Source of the DNA: an uncultured Prevotellaceae bacterium
Lineage (GTDB): Bacteria; Bacteroidota; Bacteroidia; Bacteroidales; Bacteroidaceae
Direction: 5' to 3'
DNA length: 64,000 nt
Assembly: GCA_902799765.1 (NCBI GenBank)
Contig: CADCBZ010000010.1
Location: 1 to 64,000 of the forward strand
Below, in pieces: positions 50,697 to 59,600 of the stretch. The notes beneath the pieces were generated by a model, which was not told the DNA's origin, searched no databases, and saw only the letters and a program-made list of their open reading frames with translations. The position numbers were made by a program, and so were the translations under genes. The stretch's first letter is position 1, and every line of letters begins with the position of its first letter.

Positions 50697-50739
50697 GCAA
50701 ATATAAGAAAAAAGATAGGAAATTCAATTTCCTATCTTT
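50697..50739 (-). promoter_or_regulatory. Operator-promoter of WYL regulator 2
   Basis: -7 box TATATTTGC (50697-50705). A perfect palindrome spans 50711-50739, with 14-nt arms (AAAGATAGGAAATT and complement) around one base. Its centre is 20 nt upstream of the -7 box. Confidence 0.88.
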
Positions 50740-50791
50740 GTGTTTTTTGAGATATTAACAAAGTTTGGGATTTGGCCGCTGACAAATGTGA

Positions 50792-51055
50792 TTATTCCTC
50801 TATTATATCAGGGAATTCCAAGGGTTCATCACTTCTTCTGTCATTCAACGCAGCTATAATATCTGACGGTTTGCGAAGGTCATCGCCTTCTGTTAAGAGG
50901 GAAACGCTGGCCATTGCAATCTTTGCGGAATCGCAAATAGCTGCATTAACAGCAATACTGTCAGGATATTGATTTGTGGACAGCATTGCTCCTAACGAGG
51001 TCTGGTATATTTTCATGAAGACCTCTTTTTGATAATCAGAATAATTATTTGTCAT
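50792..51055 (-). CDS. Small protein of unknown function
   Basis: 87 residues from the ATG at 51055; two further codons are possible. Helical, with NNYSDYQKEVFMKIYQTSLGAM and an acidic C-terminus (RRSDEPLEFPDIIEE). Last gene of the operon that starts at 53953. Confidence 0.6.
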   Translation of the reverse strand: MTNNYSDYQKEVFMKIYQTSLGAMLSTNQYPDSIAVNAAICDSAKIAMASVSLLTEGDDLRKPSDIIAALNDRRSDEPLEFPDIIEE

Positions 51056-51079
51056 AATCATTACTGTTTTCGATATTAC

Positions 51080-51664
51080 TTATTCATATTTGATGTTATA
51101 ATCACCAAAATAATGTGTAATGAGATCTTCTTTAATTTCTTTGGATATAATCAATACACATTGAGACAAATCTACGCCCTCAAAAATATAATTTAATCGT
51201 TTGAAAGCGTATTCACGTAAAGCCACGATACGATTTGGAAGAATTATTTCTTTAATATTAATGCATTTGCAGAAAGCTTCATTTTCTATTTTTGCTTCGT
51301 CGGGTATCTTGACAGAGGTTAGACCAATGCAGCCATCAAAAGCCAACTTATGAATATATGAGTTAGGTAATTCGACTGATGACAAACTTAAACAATCGCC
51401 AAATGCACGTCTGGAAATCCGCTCAACACTATCAGGAATTGTGACAGAAGACAATTCCTGGCATCCCTCAAATGCCCCAATATTTATCACTTTCAAACTG
51501 TCTGGCAGTTTTACAGATGTGATTCCTTTACAATTTCTAAATGCATAGAAGTCAATGATTGTTATACCCGAAGGAATCTCTATTTCTCCTTCTGCTTCTC
51601 GTATGCACTTTTTTAAGATGACCTCACCATCTTTAGTTTCAATAGTTAAACATTTGTTGTCCAT
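51080..51664 (-). CDS. Leucine-rich-repeat (LRR_5, BspA-like) protein without signal peptide
   Basis: 194 residues with five to six 23-residue repeats (IPSGITIIDFYAFRNCKGIT; LPDSLKVINIGAFEGCQELS; IPDSVERISRRAFGDCLSLS). Same repeat class as surface BspA proteins but with no secretion signal. It probably binds proteins inside the cell. Follows the remnant at 51727. Confidence 0.85.
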   Translation of the reverse strand: MDNKCLTIETKDGEVILKKCIREAEGEIEIPSGITIIDFYAFRNCKGITSVKLPDSLKVINIGAFEGCQELSSVTIPDSVERISRRAFGDCLSLSSVELPNSYIHKLAFDGCIGLTSVKIPDEAKIENEAFCKCINIKEIILPNRIVALREYAFKRLNYIFEGVDLSQCVLIISKEIKEDLITHYFGDYNIKYE

Positions 51665-51726
51665 AATATAATGTTTTTATTTGTTTATTAGTCACCAATA
51701 TAGCACGTTTTATAATTCCGTAAACC

Positions 51727-51890
51727 TTATTGTATGTAAAACGAATACGTTTTGCTTCTATCCATGACATCATAATCTGTATTAGTCGTATAGCGTAAAA
51801 TACTTGCATCCAATATATAATCAGTACGTCCATTATCCTTGCTTGGTAATTCGTCAGGAATAAACAGTGTGGCTTTGGTCGTACAATCAT
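51727..51890 (-). pseudogene. 3' fragment of a lost gene
   Basis: One minus-strand frame reads TTKATLFIPDELPSKDNGRT then DYILDASILRYTTNTDYDVM and ends at a stop (51727-51729), with no start codon. The overlapping ATG-started frame in the same place has atypical composition. I think it is the end of a gene whose 5' part was lost. Confidence 0.35.
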
Positions 51891-51895
51891 CATAA

Positions 51896-53668
51896 CTATT
51901 TGATTACATTCCCTGTTTCATCCAAGAACTTTTGTTGTCCTTTTACAGTCACTTTAAACAACCATTTCCCGTCTATCAATTCTGGATATTCACAATCGTC
52001 GAACCATTCATCAAAACATACGCACATCTTCTCAAAAGAGAAATAGTTTTGCTTTCCATCCCCTTTGATGTTCTCAATGATGGCAAATTTGTCCGAATTT
52101 GTAACGCCAAACACATTGTATCTTTCCAACTCTCGGACCCTTTGGCCATCTTCAGCGTATATTAATGATTTGTTGTTTCTTACCAGATAAATAAAGGTTT
52201 TGTCACATGGAGTAAAGTAGTACGCACCAGGAACTTGCCGTTTCCCTTTACAGTCAATGACAGTCCCTGTTGCATCTACATCTACTGAGATTGGTCGTAA
52301 CCTCAAGAATGGGAAAACATATCTATACTGATTATTTGTTATGCTATATAAGAATATGTCCCCGCCATCTTCATCTACATAAAAATCATCAGCAGACATG
52401 CAATCCTCTAATGCAAATCTATATCGTGTATCAAAAATTCTCATAATATCTAATGGGCTAATCAAGAAGGCCTTCCCGTCACAATGGCGCTTTACTAGAA
52501 TAATATGATGTTTCCCATAAAATACTGTCTTCACTTCATCAAAAACATCATCGAAAACAGGAGTCCAAATACCATGATATTCTTTGTAGATTCTGAAGAG
52601 CCTTCCATTTCTAGCCAAAACAAGATTTCTATTACCATTGTCAATAACCAAACGTGTTATACTGTCAACACAGTTTTCAAAAAGCAACGAATCGTCTTTT
52701 GTGACAATATTGGTCTTACCAGAACTACTCCAGACTTGCCCCTTGATTCTATAGTCATGTAAGAGCAATTGCTGAAGATTCTCGAAAACCTCATCTTCCC
52801 TTTCAAAAGGATAGATGGGATACAGCATAATTACAATATGCTTTACACGCGGAGATGGCTTTATTAATCCAGAATTCCTACTATAAGCCATAAAGAGTTT
52901 CATTACCTGTTGTTTGTCTTTAAAGTACATAGAATACAAGTAATAGCCATACCCGTATGCTGCAAGACGACCAATGACTGCTTGCTTTTGCCTATTACTA
53001 CGTTCTGCCCATCTCAAAATTGGCTCTAATTCTACATTTACTTGGGAGATTTGCTTCAAAAAGAACAAAGTGGCAAATTCCACCATCACTTCTTCGATTT
53101 CTCTGACAGTGCTTTCATTTTCCCCACACTTAAAGTAGATCCAGGCATGAAACATTTCGTGAATAAAGGTCGTGATTAAAACGCTTTCTCTGGTTGCAAA
53201 GGCTTCTTTATCATTTGATGCTTTATCAATGTTATCAAGATATAAGTATAATACAGAGCCTTTGTTTACTGTTATGCCCATATCAGGAATTACCTTCCTC
53301 TCTTTTCCAACAAATTCACCTAGAGGTGAAGTTGTGACAACACCTCCATTTTCGATGGCGTTGTTTATTGATCCAGCCAACAACCTGAAATAATTCTGAC
53401 GTTCAAAAAGTGGATGACCATTAGGGCAATTGGACTTTTCTAATTCGACACCCATTTCTCGACTAAAATATTTTATGTCATTCATAATACATTTTAGTTC
53501 TCCTATATCAAAATTATCTTTATATACAGGTGGTACTGCATCAAGATTAAGGGTGACTATAGAGAACACATCTTTTAGACATACGATTGTATTCCCTAAC
53601 TCAAAACGGAAATCAAGTACCTTTGATATTAATTCCTGTTCTCTCGGTTCCAATTGTTTTCTATTCAT
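51896..53668 (-). CDS. Zinc-metalloprotease-like protein with WG-like C-terminal repeats
   Basis: About 590 residues. A HExxH motif lies in LITTFIHEMFHAWIYFKCGENES (about residue 165), with glutamates 20-30 residues on (REIEEVMVEF), a gluzincin arrangement. The C-terminal ~280 residues show repeated YxVxxxNxxxIY-like strands (LARNGRLFRIYKEYHGIWTP; YLVRNNKSLIYAEDGQRV) reminiscent of WG or beta-propeller repeats. No signal peptide. Unknown function; an internal sensor-protease is one possibility. Start at the Met before NRKQLEP; four more codons possible. Confidence 0.72.
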   Translation of the reverse strand: MNRKQLEPREQELISKVLDFRFELGNTIVCLKDVFSIVTLNLDAVPPVYKDNFDIGELKCIMNDIKYFSREMGVELEKSNCPNGHPLFERQNYFRLLAGSINNAIENGGVVTTSPLGEFVGKERKVIPDMGITVNKGSVLYLYLDNIDKASNDKEAFATRESVLITTFIHEMFHAWIYFKCGENESTVREIEEVMVEFATLFFLKQISQVNVELEPILRWAERSNRQKQAVIGRLAAYGYGYYLYSMYFKDKQQVMKLFMAYSRNSGLIKPSPRVKHIVIMLYPIYPFEREDEVFENLQQLLLHDYRIKGQVWSSSGKTNIVTKDDSLLFENCVDSITRLVIDNGNRNLVLARNGRLFRIYKEYHGIWTPVFDDVFDEVKTVFYGKHHIILVKRHCDGKAFLISPLDIMRIFDTRYRFALEDCMSADDFYVDEDGGDIFLYSITNNQYRYVFPFLRLRPISVDVDATGTVIDCKGKRQVPGAYYFTPCDKTFIYLVRNNKSLIYAEDGQRVRELERYNVFGVTNSDKFAIIENIKGDGKQNYFSFEKMCVCFDEWFDDCEYPELIDGKWLFKVTVKGQQKFLDETGNVIK

Positions 53669-53695
53669 AATCACAAACATGTATGGTTAAATCAT

Positions 53696-53953
53696 TTACC
53701 TTCTACCATAAACCTCCTCATAATCATACTCCTCATAGCGTTCTGCTATTTGGTGTAACTGATGAGCGAACTCATTCTTCTGAGTATAAATCTCATATCG
53801 TCTGGCATACTCATCAATGAGATCCGCCAAAGATACCTTTTGCTTAGAACGATTAAATCGCTCATCGATGGCATCACGTAATGGATGACTCTTGCTTAGC
53901 TCAGAGATACTGTAGCCAACTGCGCCTGCAAATAAATCTTCAATTAGACTCAT
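53696..53953 (-). CDS. Small protein, first gene of an operator-controlled operon
   Basis: 85 residues. N-terminal SLIEDLFAGAVGYSISELSKSH, then a helical KKVSLADLIDEYARRYEIYTQ-like stretch and a charged tail. No family recognised. First gene of the 53953-50792 operon behind the operator at 54011. Confidence 0.65.
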   Translation of the reverse strand: MSLIEDLFAGAVGYSISELSKSHPLRDAIDERFNRSKQKVSLADLIDEYARRYEIYTQKNEFAHQLHQIAERYEEYDYEEVYGRR

Positions 53954-53993
53954 ATTACTTTTGTTTTTATTAGTTTTATTATTATTTGACAGT

Positions 53994-54031
53994 GCAAAGG
54001 TATGGAGGAACTACGAACGTATGGTTCGCAA
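53994..54031 (-). promoter_or_regulatory. Operator-promoter, CTACGAAC family, copy 1
   Basis: -7 box TACCTTTGC (53994-54002), 8 nt, then a 21-bp palindrome (54011-54031; arms CTACGAAC and GGTTCGCAA as read on the plus strand). It matches the copy at 60954-60974 in sequence and spacing. Confidence 0.85.
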
Positions 54032-54085
54032 TTCTTACCAAAATATAGATAACAACAATTAACCCTTAATCGTCTATGCCCTCAG

Positions 54086-55027
54086 CTATAAAATAACAGG
54101 TATACTCATTGCTTCATTATACTGCTCTTCTGTGAAAAGTTCGAATGGATCAACGTCGTTCATAACCTTATAATGATACTTCACCAATTTGTTCTTCAGT
54201 GTATATAGTGCAAAGGCCGATTTAGGCAATTCAAAATTGATTATTGCAGAATAAACAGGAGTATATTTACTAAACCATAAATGTGTTAGCTTTGAAGTAT
54301 ATTCCACATTCTGTTGAAAAGGCATTAGTGGATATTTATCATAGTCTAATATAGGACGTGATATTTTTATGGTTAGATTGACACTTTCGTTTGATATACC
54401 ATAAATCATCTTGCAGTACTCCTCTTCTGTGTATTTTGATGGATAATTATATGAAACATCTGTAATGCGTCCGCTCCCTCTATAGTATGACAATGGAATT
54501 CTCATCAGACCAAATTCATCTGTCTGACCAATAATATACCATTTAGAACTTATGTAATGCAGTTGATAGGGAGCAATGGTCAACACCAAATACTTATCTG
54601 TTTTCCTTATATTTCTCATATTTGCCAATCTAACCTTGTGCCTTGTTTTTATGGCATCCATAACAACCTTAACTTTCTCATCTCGGAACAGGTCAAAATA
54701 ATCCTCAACATACAGGCTTTTGTTGAGTTTACCGTCAGCAACAGTCTCACTCAACATATTTAGCACAGATAACAGTTCTACTTTAGTACCTACATTCTTA
54801 TCTGGATCTGCAATGTAGTATTTATACCCACGACCACATTCTATACGAATACCATATTCCTTACGGATGGCATTGATGTGGTTGTGAAACGTTCGCTTAA
54901 GTATGGGGATGTTCTCGTCTTCGGTATTCCTGCGATCCCTAAGCCATTGGTTATTTATTTCTCCAAAAGTCATATCAGCCTTTTGAAGCAACCTTATAAG
55001 CCATATATACTTTGCTAATGGTGTCAT
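54086..55027 (-). CDS. WYL-domain regulator 3
   Basis: 313 residues. Winged helix (KYIWLIRLLQKADMTFGEINNQWL; KRTFHNHINAIRKEYGI), WYL domain (LTIAPYQLHYISSKWYIIGQTD), C-terminal extension with FALYTLKNKLVKYHYKV. Closely related to the protein at 49748. Its own promoter carries the palindrome at 55065-55095. Confidence 0.88.
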   Translation of the reverse strand: MTPLAKYIWLIRLLQKADMTFGEINNQWLRDRRNTEDENIPILKRTFHNHINAIRKEYGIRIECGRGYKYYIADPDKNVGTKVELLSVLNMLSETVADGKLNKSLYVEDYFDLFRDEKVKVVMDAIKTRHKVRLANMRNIRKTDKYLVLTIAPYQLHYISSKWYIIGQTDEFGLMRIPLSYYRGSGRITDVSYNYPSKYTEEEYCKMIYGISNESVNLTIKISRPILDYDKYPLMPFQQNVEYTSKLTHLWFSKYTPVYSAIINFELPKSAFALYTLKNKLVKYHYKVMNDVDPFELFTEEQYNEAMSIPVIL

Positions 55028-55052
55028 AATGCTATATTTTACAAGTTCTGCT

Positions 55053-55095
55053 GCAAAGATAATCTTAGGGTGTGCAACATCGTTTCACTCCCTAA
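55053..55095 (-). promoter_or_regulatory. Operator-promoter of WYL regulator 3
   Basis: -7 box TATCTTTGC (55053-55061). Inverted repeat 55065-55074 / 55086-55095 with arms TTAGGGTGTG (9 of 10 paired) and 11-nt spacer; the centre lies 19 nt upstream of the -7 box. GTG-N11-CAC is the same core geometry as the island-1 operator. Confidence 0.82.
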
Positions 55096-55147
55096 AATTA
55101 TAATCCAAAATTAACAAAGTTTAAAGATTCCTACTGTTGTTTTTAGA

Positions 55148-57928
55148 TTAATATGTGCATTTAATCTGACTATATGAATTATTATCTTTGGTCACAATAA
55201 TCTGGCGATCAATCTTCTTGAGATCTTCAACATGTGAGATAATACCTATGAGACGATTACCCTTTGTCAGTTCATTAAGGACCTTGAGCGCCTGTTGTAG
55301 AGAATTACTGTCAAGGGAACCGAAACCTTCATCAACAAACATGGTGTCAAGTTGAATTCCACCTGCTGATGCTTGTACTTCATCAGAAAGACCAAGAGCG
55401 AGTGACAAGGATGCCTTGAATTGCTCGCCACCAGAGAGTGAACGCACGTCACGTTCGGTGCCGTTATAGTGGTCAAGAACATTGAGTTCAAGGCCAGTCT
55501 GAGCATTGCCACTAAACGTAGTGCGTCGGCGAAGTTCGTACTGGCCATTAGACATCACCATCAAGCGAGTGTTGGCACGTTGGATGATACGCTCAAAGTA
55601 AGCTGACTGGACGTATGTTTCCAAACTGATGCGTTCTTTTCCACTCAGTAGACCATTGGCTGTATCGGAGAGTGATTTTTTCATACGATACTCTTCTTCA
55701 AGAGCAGTAAGGGCATTCAGAGTTTGCTTAACGCTGTTTATGATACCCAGGTTGATTGTGTTGTTTGTATGGAGGGTACGAATATCCCTGTCATTTTCAT
55801 TTTTCTTGTTTTCTAAATCAGTCCTCTGCTGGGTAGCATCTTCAACGTTTACACTCGGTACAGCTTTGATTAGCTCTGCCAGTTGGTTAATCCTGCCTGT
55901 AAGTACTGCGAGATTTTTGCCATACTCATCGACATTAGTCTTTGCTGTAGTGATAGCACCTTCAAGTTCACCTTTCTTCTCTTTCTTATCGTCAAGGGCC
56001 TTTTTGGCATCTTCTTTCGAAAGGTACTTTAGTTCTTGTTTGAGCCTATTTATATCCCTCTCAAGATTCTCTTTTTGTGTAGTTAATCCCGTTTTGGCAG
56101 TCGCGAGGTCATTCTTCTTTTGGGCAAATTCTTCAAGCTTGTTTCTGTCTTTGGGCAAATCTTCATCTAACTTCTTTTTGCGTTCGATTAATTGAATTAA
56201 CTTCTCAAGTTTCTGGATCTGGTTACCATTTTTCTCCTTAATCTCCTCTTGTTTGGATTCAATTCTCTTAGCTGCATCTTCGAATTCGCATTCGCCAAGG
56301 AGTTCTGTGATTCTTGGTAATAAAGCATTCTTGGTGGTATCCAAAGCAGATACCTTTTTGGAATAATCATGTGTAGCTTTTTCAGCAGCCTCACGCAGGC
56401 CCTCAACTTTTTCTTTGACTTCAGCCAGTTCTTTCTTAGTGGGAGCTTCAGGTGCCTTCTGTGCTAACTGGGGATGATGAGTGGAACCACAGACAGGACA
56501 AGGCATTCCTTCTTTCAATTCCTCGGCAAGAAATCCAGCCTGCTCGGCAATGAAAAGGTGATACTTTTCTTCGTATTGCTCAGAAGCTTGCTTTCTACTC
56601 TCTTCTGATTTTTTTGCTGTTGCCTGAAGTCCTGGCAGTTTTTTTATTTCTTGATTGTAAGAATCAATATCTTTTCTTAGTTCTACGAGTTTATTCTTCT
56701 CGCCATCAAGATTCTTTATACTCTCTTCTACTTTAACCTTCTCTTCTCCTGGTTTCTGACTATTTATTATTTCCAGTTCTTCCTCTTTCTTTTTTATATC
56801 AGCTTTAAGTGCATCGTATTTTTTGCTTACCTCTTCAGATTCTGTTTTATTTGTTGTAATGGCTTCCGCATTCTGCTTAAAGTTGCTTACGCATTGTGAC
56901 AATTCAGCATACTTAGGCATTGCCTGTTCCATCAGTGTAATATCTTTCGTTAACTGATCTATTTCGGGCTGATGAGATTGCGCTTCTGTGAGTTTCTTGT
57001 CGAGCGAAGGCTTTTCTTCCTTCTCATGTTTTTCTTTTTCTATAACAGCCTCGTAGTGTTTCTTCTTATTCTCTTTAAACGCTTTATCGGCTTCAAGTTG
57101 CCTTTGTATACCATCAATCTTACTTTGCAATACATGTTGCTCATCCTTGAGTTCATTCTCTTTTTGCTGTTCCTCAGAAAGAATCGTACTGATAAGGTCA
57201 ATCATGTCACTGATGGTCATTTCATTCTTCTTAACTCTTTCCTTAGCAGCCATCAAGTCAGCTGCATGAGTACTATTATTTAAACAGACAGCTCCATCAA
57301 CATATTGAACGGCACTCCGGCGTTGGTTCTGTACCTCTCCATTGAGCGCCTTCTCCTCTTCCTGAAGTTTCTTTTGGAGACTAAGGTATCCGTTTGTTTT
57401 GAAAATACTTCTGAAGATTTCTGCTCGTTTCTTTGTATCTGCCAAAAGGAGTTCACGAAACTGCCCTTGGGCAATCATCGCAATCTGGGAATATTGAGAA
57501 AAGTTGACACCCAAAATCTCAACCAGTTTAGCATTGACGTCCTTCAAAACGGTGATAGGCGCTCCATTCCCAATCGTCAAAGATGCTTCTGCATTCTGTG
57601 TGGTAGATCCTGTGCCACGCGTTTTAGGGCGTTCTTGCTTAGGAGAACGCTTTACCGTATATTGCTTGCTACCATATTCAAACTGAAGTTCGACGAAGGT
57701 GGGTACACCTGGATCGGCATAGGTGGAACGGAACATACTGTCGTCGCGACTGCTCCCACTCGCCTCTCCAAATAGGGCATAAGTGATGGCATCGAAGATA
57801 GTTGTCTTTCCTGCACCAGTGTCTCCTGTGATAAGAAATAAACCTTGTAAGCCGAATTTGTCAAAGTCGATTTCTGTTTTGCCTGCATATGGGCCAAATG
57901 CAGATATAGTAAGTTTATGTGGTCTCAT
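55148..57928 (-). CDS. sbcC: SbcC-type exonuclease ATPase subunit
   Basis: 926 residues. N-terminal Walker A GDTGAGKTTIFDAITYALFG, a long coiled coil interrupted by the zinc hook CPVCG (GMPCPVCGSTHHP), and C-terminal signature LSGGEQFKASLSLALGL with Walker B DTMFVDEGFGSLD. It tethers DNA ends and powers the SbcD nuclease to cut hairpins and blocked ends in recombination and repair. The family normally has 900-1050 residues. It follows sbcD by 11 nt in an operator-controlled operon. Confidence 0.95.
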   Translation of the reverse strand: MRPHKLTISAFGPYAGKTEIDFDKFGLQGLFLITGDTGAGKTTIFDAITYALFGEASGSSRDDSMFRSTYADPGVPTFVELQFEYGSKQYTVKRSPKQERPKTRGTGSTTQNAEASLTIGNGAPITVLKDVNAKLVEILGVNFSQYSQIAMIAQGQFRELLLADTKKRAEIFRSIFKTNGYLSLQKKLQEEEKALNGEVQNQRRSAVQYVDGAVCLNNSTHAADLMAAKERVKKNEMTISDMIDLISTILSEEQQKENELKDEQHVLQSKIDGIQRQLEADKAFKENKKKHYEAVIEKEKHEKEEKPSLDKKLTEAQSHQPEIDQLTKDITLMEQAMPKYAELSQCVSNFKQNAEAITTNKTESEEVSKKYDALKADIKKKEEELEIINSQKPGEEKVKVEESIKNLDGEKNKLVELRKDIDSYNQEIKKLPGLQATAKKSEESRKQASEQYEEKYHLFIAEQAGFLAEELKEGMPCPVCGSTHHPQLAQKAPEAPTKKELAEVKEKVEGLREAAEKATHDYSKKVSALDTTKNALLPRITELLGECEFEDAAKRIESKQEEIKEKNGNQIQKLEKLIQLIERKKKLDEDLPKDRNKLEEFAQKKNDLATAKTGLTTQKENLERDINRLKQELKYLSKEDAKKALDDKKEKKGELEGAITTAKTNVDEYGKNLAVLTGRINQLAELIKAVPSVNVEDATQQRTDLENKKNENDRDIRTLHTNNTINLGIINSVKQTLNALTALEEEYRMKKSLSDTANGLLSGKERISLETYVQSAYFERIIQRANTRLMVMSNGQYELRRRTTFSGNAQTGLELNVLDHYNGTERDVRSLSGGEQFKASLSLALGLSDEVQASAGGIQLDTMFVDEGFGSLDSNSLQQALKVLNELTKGNRLIGIISHVEDLKKIDRQIIVTKDNNSYSQIKCTY

Positions 57929-57939
57929 AAGAAATAATA

Positions 57940-59079
57940 TTAGTTGTTGAAAATTTTATCAATAAGATTGTCAAGATATCTATTTTGTTTGTCAGAGAGA
58001 GGCTGTGCGTTCTGCTTCTCGAAGAGTTCTCCAAAGAGCTGTCCAGGGTTAAGATTATTAACATTCATTGGCTTGTCAATCAGCGTCAAGCCAGCTTGGG
58101 TACGTTTATTGTCATAACGTAGTTCCATCAGACGGTGATAGATGGTTTTCAATTTGCGCATACCATCGGGAATATCGTCTTCGTCGGTAAGTGTGATACG
58201 AACAAATGCCTCTTGAAGATCCGTCCCCTCGTAGTATTGCTTTGCCGTCAGTTCATCATAGTTACCACGGAGATCATGCCAATCATGAAGGGGGACTAAG
58301 GGACGTTCCTTTATGATAAGGCCTTTTTCGCCTGTGATTTCGATGATGCTAACAGATTTTTTGTCGTTGACTTCAGAGAATGAATATTTCAAAGGAGAAC
58401 CACTATAGCGGATTGTTGCTCTTCCGCATGACTGAGGTCGATGCAGATGACCTAAAGCTACATAATCGAAATCTTCAAAAGCAGAAGCATCAATATTGTC
58501 AAGACCTCCCACTATATAATCTTCGGATTCAGAACGTTCTGCTCCTGTAACGAACTGATGTGTAATGAGAACATTTATGCGAGATTTGTCAATCTCCATT
58601 TTGCTGATAACATAACGCATGGCATCGTCATAAGACTTTATTTCTGCGCTTTCTTCTGCATAATGGAGAACGGCTGACGGCTTTATAAAAGGCAGCATAT
58701 AGAATGCGGCCTCTGTTTTTCCATCGTTGAGTATAATAGGAAGGATACGCGCATTGTAGACTGGGGACAAGTATATTTTACTTCTTTCCATAATGCGTGA
58801 TGCAAAAGAGATACGTTCTGCAGAGTCATGGTTTCCACTGATGATGAATATGGCTTTATCGAGCCTTGCTAAGTTGAAAAGGAAATCATCAAAGAGGGCC
58901 ACAGCTTCTGTAGAAGGTACACTCCTGTCGTAGATATCTCCAGCAAGGATGATTGCATCAGGTTGCTCAGTTTCTGCTATCTGAAGAATCTCATCAAAGA
59001 CGAATCTCTGTTCTTCAAGCATAGAGTATTCATTAATGCGCTTACCTATGTGTAGGTCGCTGGTATGTAGTATTTTCAT
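57940..59079 (-). CDS. sbcD: SbcD-type nuclease subunit
   Basis: 379 residues. Metallophosphoesterase motifs HTSDLHIGKR, LAGDIYDRS, IISGNHDS and ALGHLHRPQ supply the two-metal site. With SbcC it cleaves hairpins and protein-blocked DNA ends. Preceded by two unknown genes in the operon that starts at 60878. Confidence 0.95.
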   Translation of the reverse strand: MKILHTSDLHIGKRINEYSMLEEQRFVFDEILQIAETEQPDAIILAGDIYDRSVPSTEAVALFDDFLFNLARLDKAIFIISGNHDSAERISFASRIMERSKIYLSPVYNARILPIILNDGKTEAAFYMLPFIKPSAVLHYAEESAEIKSYDDAMRYVISKMEIDKSRINVLITHQFVTGAERSESEDYIVGGLDNIDASAFEDFDYVALGHLHRPQSCGRATIRYSGSPLKYSFSEVNDKKSVSIIEITGEKGLIIKERPLVPLHDWHDLRGNYDELTAKQYYEGTDLQEAFVRITLTDEDDIPDGMRKLKTIYHRLMELRYDNKRTQAGLTLIDKPMNVNNLNPGQLFGELFEKQNAQPLSDKQNRYLDNLIDKIFNN

Positions 59080-59110
59080 ATGCGACTAATATAAAACTGT
59101 AGTTAATCCA

Positions 59111-59575
59111 TCAATTCCATCTTTCAGCAATCCAATCCAAACTCAGCGCATTGAATATGTTATTTAGAAACCTAACACGCTGTTCGATGCCAGAATGCAT
59201 GTTAACATACCATAAGCCATTATCATCTTTCAATTCAACGATTTCGGAGTCTTTTACATTTGTTGGCCGATTTCGATCAATGACTTTACTCTTCTTTTGA
59301 GCATTGTAGAATCGTTCATATCCTATTTGTTTGATTGAGAACAAAAGGGCTTCTTGAGACGAGAAATCATCAGTTTGAACATCATGACAAATTCTTATAC
59401 CAGCCTTACCTCCTCTACCCGTAGTATCAATATCCTTTGAAACTATAATTTTAGCCGGTTTATCTTTTTCAAGCCTAATATCAATGTTATAACCATAACT
59501 AAGAATCTTTTTAAGCTCACTATCATGAGACTCAAGAATCTCCCCAATCCTTACTTGAATATCTTCTTTTGTCAT
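59111..59575 (-). CDS. Unknown partner gene of SbcDC
   Basis: 154 residues from the ATG at 59575. Small alpha/beta protein (KEDIQVRIGEILESHDSELK; KPAKIIVSKDIDTTGRGGKAGIRI), no known motif. It lies 31 nt upstream of sbcD. Confidence 0.65.
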   Translation of the reverse strand: MTKEDIQVRIGEILESHDSELKKILSYGYNIDIRLEKDKPAKIIVSKDIDTTGRGGKAGIRICHDVQTDDFSSQEALLFSIKQIGYERFYNAQKKSKVIDRNRPTNVKDSEIVELKDDNGLWYVNMHSGIEQRVRFLNNIFNALSLDWIAERWN

Positions 59576-59600
59576 AATTGTCACTTTTGTATACTATAAA

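Noticed and set aside
51639-51893. An 84-codon ATG-started protein between the protease-like and leucine-rich-repeat genes
   Set aside because: Composition is atypical and the alternative frame reads like a genuine protein end; treated as a gene fragment instead.
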